Both the position numbers and the translations under genes were made by a program. Below, in pieces: positions 61,393 to 64,000 of a stretch of 64,000 nucleotides of DNA. The DNA is taken from assembly GCA_037013685.1 (NCBI GenBank), contig CM072919.1:1799616-1863615 (forward strand), in the 5' to 3' direction. The stretch comes from Acridotheres tristis. Lineage: Eukaryota; Chordata; Aves; Passeriformes; Sturnidae. The notes under the pieces are model-generated. The model was not told the DNA's origin, made no database searches, and was given only the letters and a program-made list of their open reading frames with translations. Position 1 is the first letter of the stretch, and every line of letters starts with the position of its first letter.

Positions 61393-62726
61393 AGGGGACA
61401 GAGGGACAGACACACAAAGGAACAGGAGAATCCCTTGGGCTGGAACTGATGAAGTGGAGACTCCGAGGGGTCTGAGCTGGGATGTTGAGCTCCACTGTCA
61501 GCTCTGGTTCCCAGCAGGGCTGGGCAGGTCCTGCAGCTCTTCTGTCTTTTGGGACATGAGACATGGACTGAGAATGTGTGGTTGGGGCAGAGGAGAACAG
61601 CTTGAAGTTGCCTTTTCACTTTGAGATCTTCTTCCATTGGATTGGGGCCGATGGAATCATGAGATTGGGCTGATCTTGTCCAACATGTCAAAAAATATTT
61701 GGGGCTGACAGATACAGTAATATCAGAACTGCAGGATCAGCCTTTCCTTGGGAAAAGAGACAAAGCAGGAAAGATCTGAGGAGAGGAAGTTACAGCTGTA
61801 CCTGGAGTGCATCCCTGAGAATTCTCTTTGGCTTGAAAACTGAGCAACAGCTCCTGCAGGAGGCTGTTCTCCCTGAGGCTTTCCCAAAGCAAAGGCAGGC
61901 AGAAGGCAGGAGGGACAGGGACTGGGTCCCAGCAGATGCAGAAATACAAACACCATGTGCAGCTTGTGTCTGTTTGATAAAGAGTTCCCAAATACACAAA
62001 TATCAGGTTTGAAAATGCTGTTTTAAAAGAAAAAAGCAAAACTAAAATATTTTTTGCATTTCAATAATAATAATAAAATAATATTTAGTCTTCCATAATG
62101 ACAGTTGTGAAAATAAATGGAATTATCTTCTGGACCACAGCATGTCTGGTCACAGAGAAAGAGTTCATTCTCTCTGGAGATAAATTATGGTAAACTGGAA
62201 TAAAGTGCAGGAGGTCCTGCTTTCATTTCATGCCAGTGTAAATCAACACTCCCAGAGTCACAAACCCTTTTTAATTTCTCCAGACAGCTGAGGGGTCTGA
62301 AACTGGTTCCATCAACAGTTTCCTGTGTCAGGGAATTCTGACTTCAGGCACATTGGTGAGGATGAAGGCGGTGATGAAGCAAAGGTCACTACAGTTGTTG
62401 ATACCCTCACCAGCTGTAGTGATGTCACATTGTGTGGGAACCATCCCCACTGTCTTGGCCTCTTCCTGCCCCTTCACACCTCCAGTGTGAGTTTGCTGTG
62501 GCAGCAGAGCCACCAGTGAACCGGGGGGTGACCGCAGGGTCCTGGCCAGCTGCACCTTGTGCTGTAGTGACGCAGCCCCAGAAACTCCCTCAGCATCTAC
62601 ACAGAGCGGGGAAAATCATGTCCATCTTTGGAGAAAAAGGCATTTCCCTGTCACCTCATCCTTCCAAACCCTTCGTGACCTCGGAATGTCTCACTCTGGC
62701 CCCACAGCAGCTGTTCCTGTGCTGCC
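61393..62726. other. Spacer, partly the probable 3' UTR of the NFIL3-like gene
   Basis: On the minus strand downstream of the NFIL3-like stop. An ATTAAA on the minus strand (62275-62270) could serve as its poly(A) signal. A TAA microsatellite lies at about 62062-62090. Otherwise nothing recognised. Confidence 0.4.
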
Positions 62727-63740
62727 TCAGTGTGAGTCCAGCCCAGTCTCCTCCACACTGCCCAGGGCTTTGCTCTTAATCCGGAGCTTGTGTGGGAGGG
62801 CAGCAAAGCTCCGGCCCTTCAGCTGCTCCTCCGAGGGGCAGGGCAGGCTGCAGGAGGGCACAGGAGATGTTTTGGGCACTTGTTGCTCATCATCTTCATC
62901 CGACACCGCGGTGCTGCTCTCCTTCCTGGCCTCTGCAGTGCCAGGGGATGGGCACAAGAAGCAGGCATTGCCCAGCCAAGGGCAGGGGAAGGGATGTTTG
63001 TCTGGGCAGGGGTAGCTGAGGAACGAGGAGCAAACTGTGGGGCTGAAGGACGCATTGAACCTTTTGGGATTGAAGGATTCCTCGAACCTTTTGGGGCTGA
63101 AGGATGCATCGAACCTTTTGGGGCTGAAGGATTCCTCAAACCTTTTGGGACTGAAGGATGCATCGAACCTTTTAGGGCTGAAGGATTCCTCAAACCTTTT
63201 GTGTTGCTGGAGGCCAGGTGTGTCCATGGGAATGGGTTTGGAGTCGCAGCCGACGATATTTGTGGAGGGGTTGAAGGTTTTGCAAGGAAACTCAGCCAGC
63301 TCCAGCACCTTGGGCACAAAACTCTTCTGGGCAGGGCAGCAGGAATCACCAGCAAAGGGCTCCGTGCCCAGCAGGGGCGAGGCTGCCCGGTGCCCCCTGA
63401 GGTAGAGCCCGAGGGGGTGACCCTGGTAGGGGCTGGGCTGGGGGCTGAGGAGCCCAAAGCGCAGCTTGAGGGAGAGCAGCTCGGTCCTGAGCACGGCGTT
63501 CTCGCGGCTCAGCGCTGCCAGCTGGCTCTCCATGGCCACGTCGTTGAGGCGCCGCTTCTCCCGCGAGCGCTTGGCGGCCTCGTTGTTCTTGCGCCTCTTC
63601 TCCCAGTACATGGTGTCCTTCTTGTCATCCGGCATGAATTCCCTCTTCCTCCGCGAGTGACCGCCCGCCTTCCCCAGCAGCAGCTGCGCCCGGCCCTGCT
63701 GCAGCACCAGCTCGCTCCGAGGGGCCAGGAAGTTGTCCAT
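62727..63740 (-). CDS. NFILZ: NFIL3-like basic leucine zipper repressor
   Basis: 337 residues, single coding exon, nuclear DNA-binding protein of the NFIL3/E4BP4 branch of PAR-like bZIPs. Residues 30-66 hold the conserved [14 protein letters not shown] lead and basic region ([17 protein letters not shown], with the NNEAAKRSR core); the zipper follows to about 95 and ends LKLRFGLL. A conserved block LPHKLRIK lies near the C terminus. Mammalian NFIL3 is about 460 residues, so this is a shorter paralogue. NFILZ lies near MUC16 in human 19p13.2 as I recall, which favours that symbol. Residues 181-234 are six 9-residue units (KRFEESFSP alternating with KRFDASFSP), a lineage-specific expansion in the repressor region. 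Start ATG at 63740 lies about 25 nt inside the exon. Confidence 0.85.
   Translation of the reverse strand: MDNFLAPRSELVLQQGRAQLLLGKAGGHSRRKREFMPDDKKDTMYWEKRRKNNEAAKRSREKRRLNDVAMESQLAALSRENAVLRTELLSLKLRFGLLSPQPSPYQGHPLGLYLRGHRAASPLLGTEPFAGDSCCPAQKSFVPKVLELAEFPCKTFNPSTNIVGCDSKPIPMDTPGLQQHKRFEESFSPKRFDASFSPKRFEESFSPKRFDASFSPKRFEESFNPKRFNASFSPTVCSSFLSYPCPDKHPFPCPWLGNACFLCPSPGTAEARKESSTAVSDEDDEQQVPKTSPVPSCSLPCPSEEQLKGRSFAALPHKLRIKSKALGSVEETGLDSH
63039..63200 (-). repeat. 27-bp coding minisatellite in the NFIL3-like gene
   Basis: Six exact-length units (162 bp), arranged as three 54-bp pairs, encoding alternating acidic (FEESF) and FDASF versions of KRFxxSFSP; the last pair carries Asn substitutions. 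Confidence 0.95.
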
Positions 63741-63765
63741 GATAGTGGGGAAGGCAGCTGGGGTT
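63741..63765 (-). other. 5' UTR part of coding exon and splice acceptor of the NFIL3-like gene
   Basis: Reading the minus strand, TTCTCATTCCCGCAG ends at 63766, a good acceptor, then 25 nt of leader precede the ATG. A noncoding first exon is therefore expected beyond the right edge, as in NFIL3. Confidence 0.6.
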
Positions 63766-63856
63766 CTGCGGGAATGAGAACGCTCATTAGTTACCTCTGA
63801 TGGTGCTGTGAATTAGGGTAAATTAATATCAGAATGGGGTTGTGTTTTCTCTCTGT

Positions 63857-63873
63857 TACACACACACACACAC
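63857..63873 (+). repeat. CA dinucleotide microsatellite
   Basis: Eight uninterrupted AC repeats in the presumed 5' UTR intron of the NFIL3-like gene. Confidence 0.9.
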
Positions 63874-64000
63874 GTGGAAAATGAGGACGGCTTCTCCTGC
63901 TTGTTCCTGTCGTTTTGGAGCTGATGCCTAAAGGAGCTGGAACAGAGGCTGACAGAGTTAAGGGGAATAAAATGGATATTTATTGAGGGGACTTCAAAGG

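Noticed and set aside
62790..63800. 336-codon plus-strand frame opposite the NFIL3-like gene
   Set aside because: The minus strand has a clear bZIP domain and family C-terminal block; the plus frame has none and mirrors its codons.
63935..64000. Possible edge of a retroelement at the right end (TATTTATTGAGGGGACTTCAAAGG-like sequence)
   Set aside because: It recalls an avian repeat edge, but only about 60 bases are visible, too little to name or bound it.
44219..64000. tRNA, rRNA or CRISPR-like arrays in the spacer
   Set aside because: No cloverleaf with A/B boxes or spaced palindromic repeats seen; the tandem repeats are contiguous minisatellites.

Overview
The window is vertebrate nuclear DNA, most likely from a bird and probably a songbird. 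Reasons: split genes with GT-AG introns, many truncated CR1 LINE 3' ends (the dominant avian retrotransposon), solo retroviral LTRs, and the neighbour pair MUC16 and NFIL3-like. The species call is inference from repeat type, not from a search.

Region 1 (1-8128): part of one giant exon of a MUC16-type (CA125) transmembrane mucin, open at the left edge. It holds nine tandem Ser/Thr/Pro-rich units of 894-897 bp (298-299 aa), each made of two related halves of about 150 aa.

Region 2 (8819-41696): 22 SEA modules. Modules 1-19 are each coded by four short exons, called here A (140-149 bp), B (68 bp), C (173 bp) and D (27 bp). Every module starts and ends in phase 1, so it can be duplicated without breaking frame. 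Modules 1-17 are a young array with near-identical C exons. Four of them (10, 11, 13, 17) carry the same solo LTR at the same site, copied along with the module. Modules 18-22 are older and diverged; in 21 and 22 the linker and A exons are fused, and module 21 keeps a GSIVV SEA self-cleavage motif.

Region 3 (41796-43638): juxtamembrane linker, transmembrane helix and a 32-residue cytoplasmic tail, then a 3' UTR to about 44.2 kb. Reading all exons together gives 17,343 nt in one frame, about 5,780 residues in this window.

Region 4 (44.2-62.7 kb): no gene I can support. It is a repeat-rich spacer with CR1 fragments (two forming a widely spaced inverted pair), segmental duplications and several satellites: a 19-bp, a 31-bp and a 7-bp unit, and a GGAT/GAT tract of about 670 bp. 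Long open frames here are by-products of these repeats.

Region 5 (62727-63740, minus): a single-exon bZIP repressor of the NFIL3/E4BP4 family, best matched to NFILZ, with an unusual coding repeat of six 9-residue units. A 5' UTR intron lies upstream, running off the right edge.
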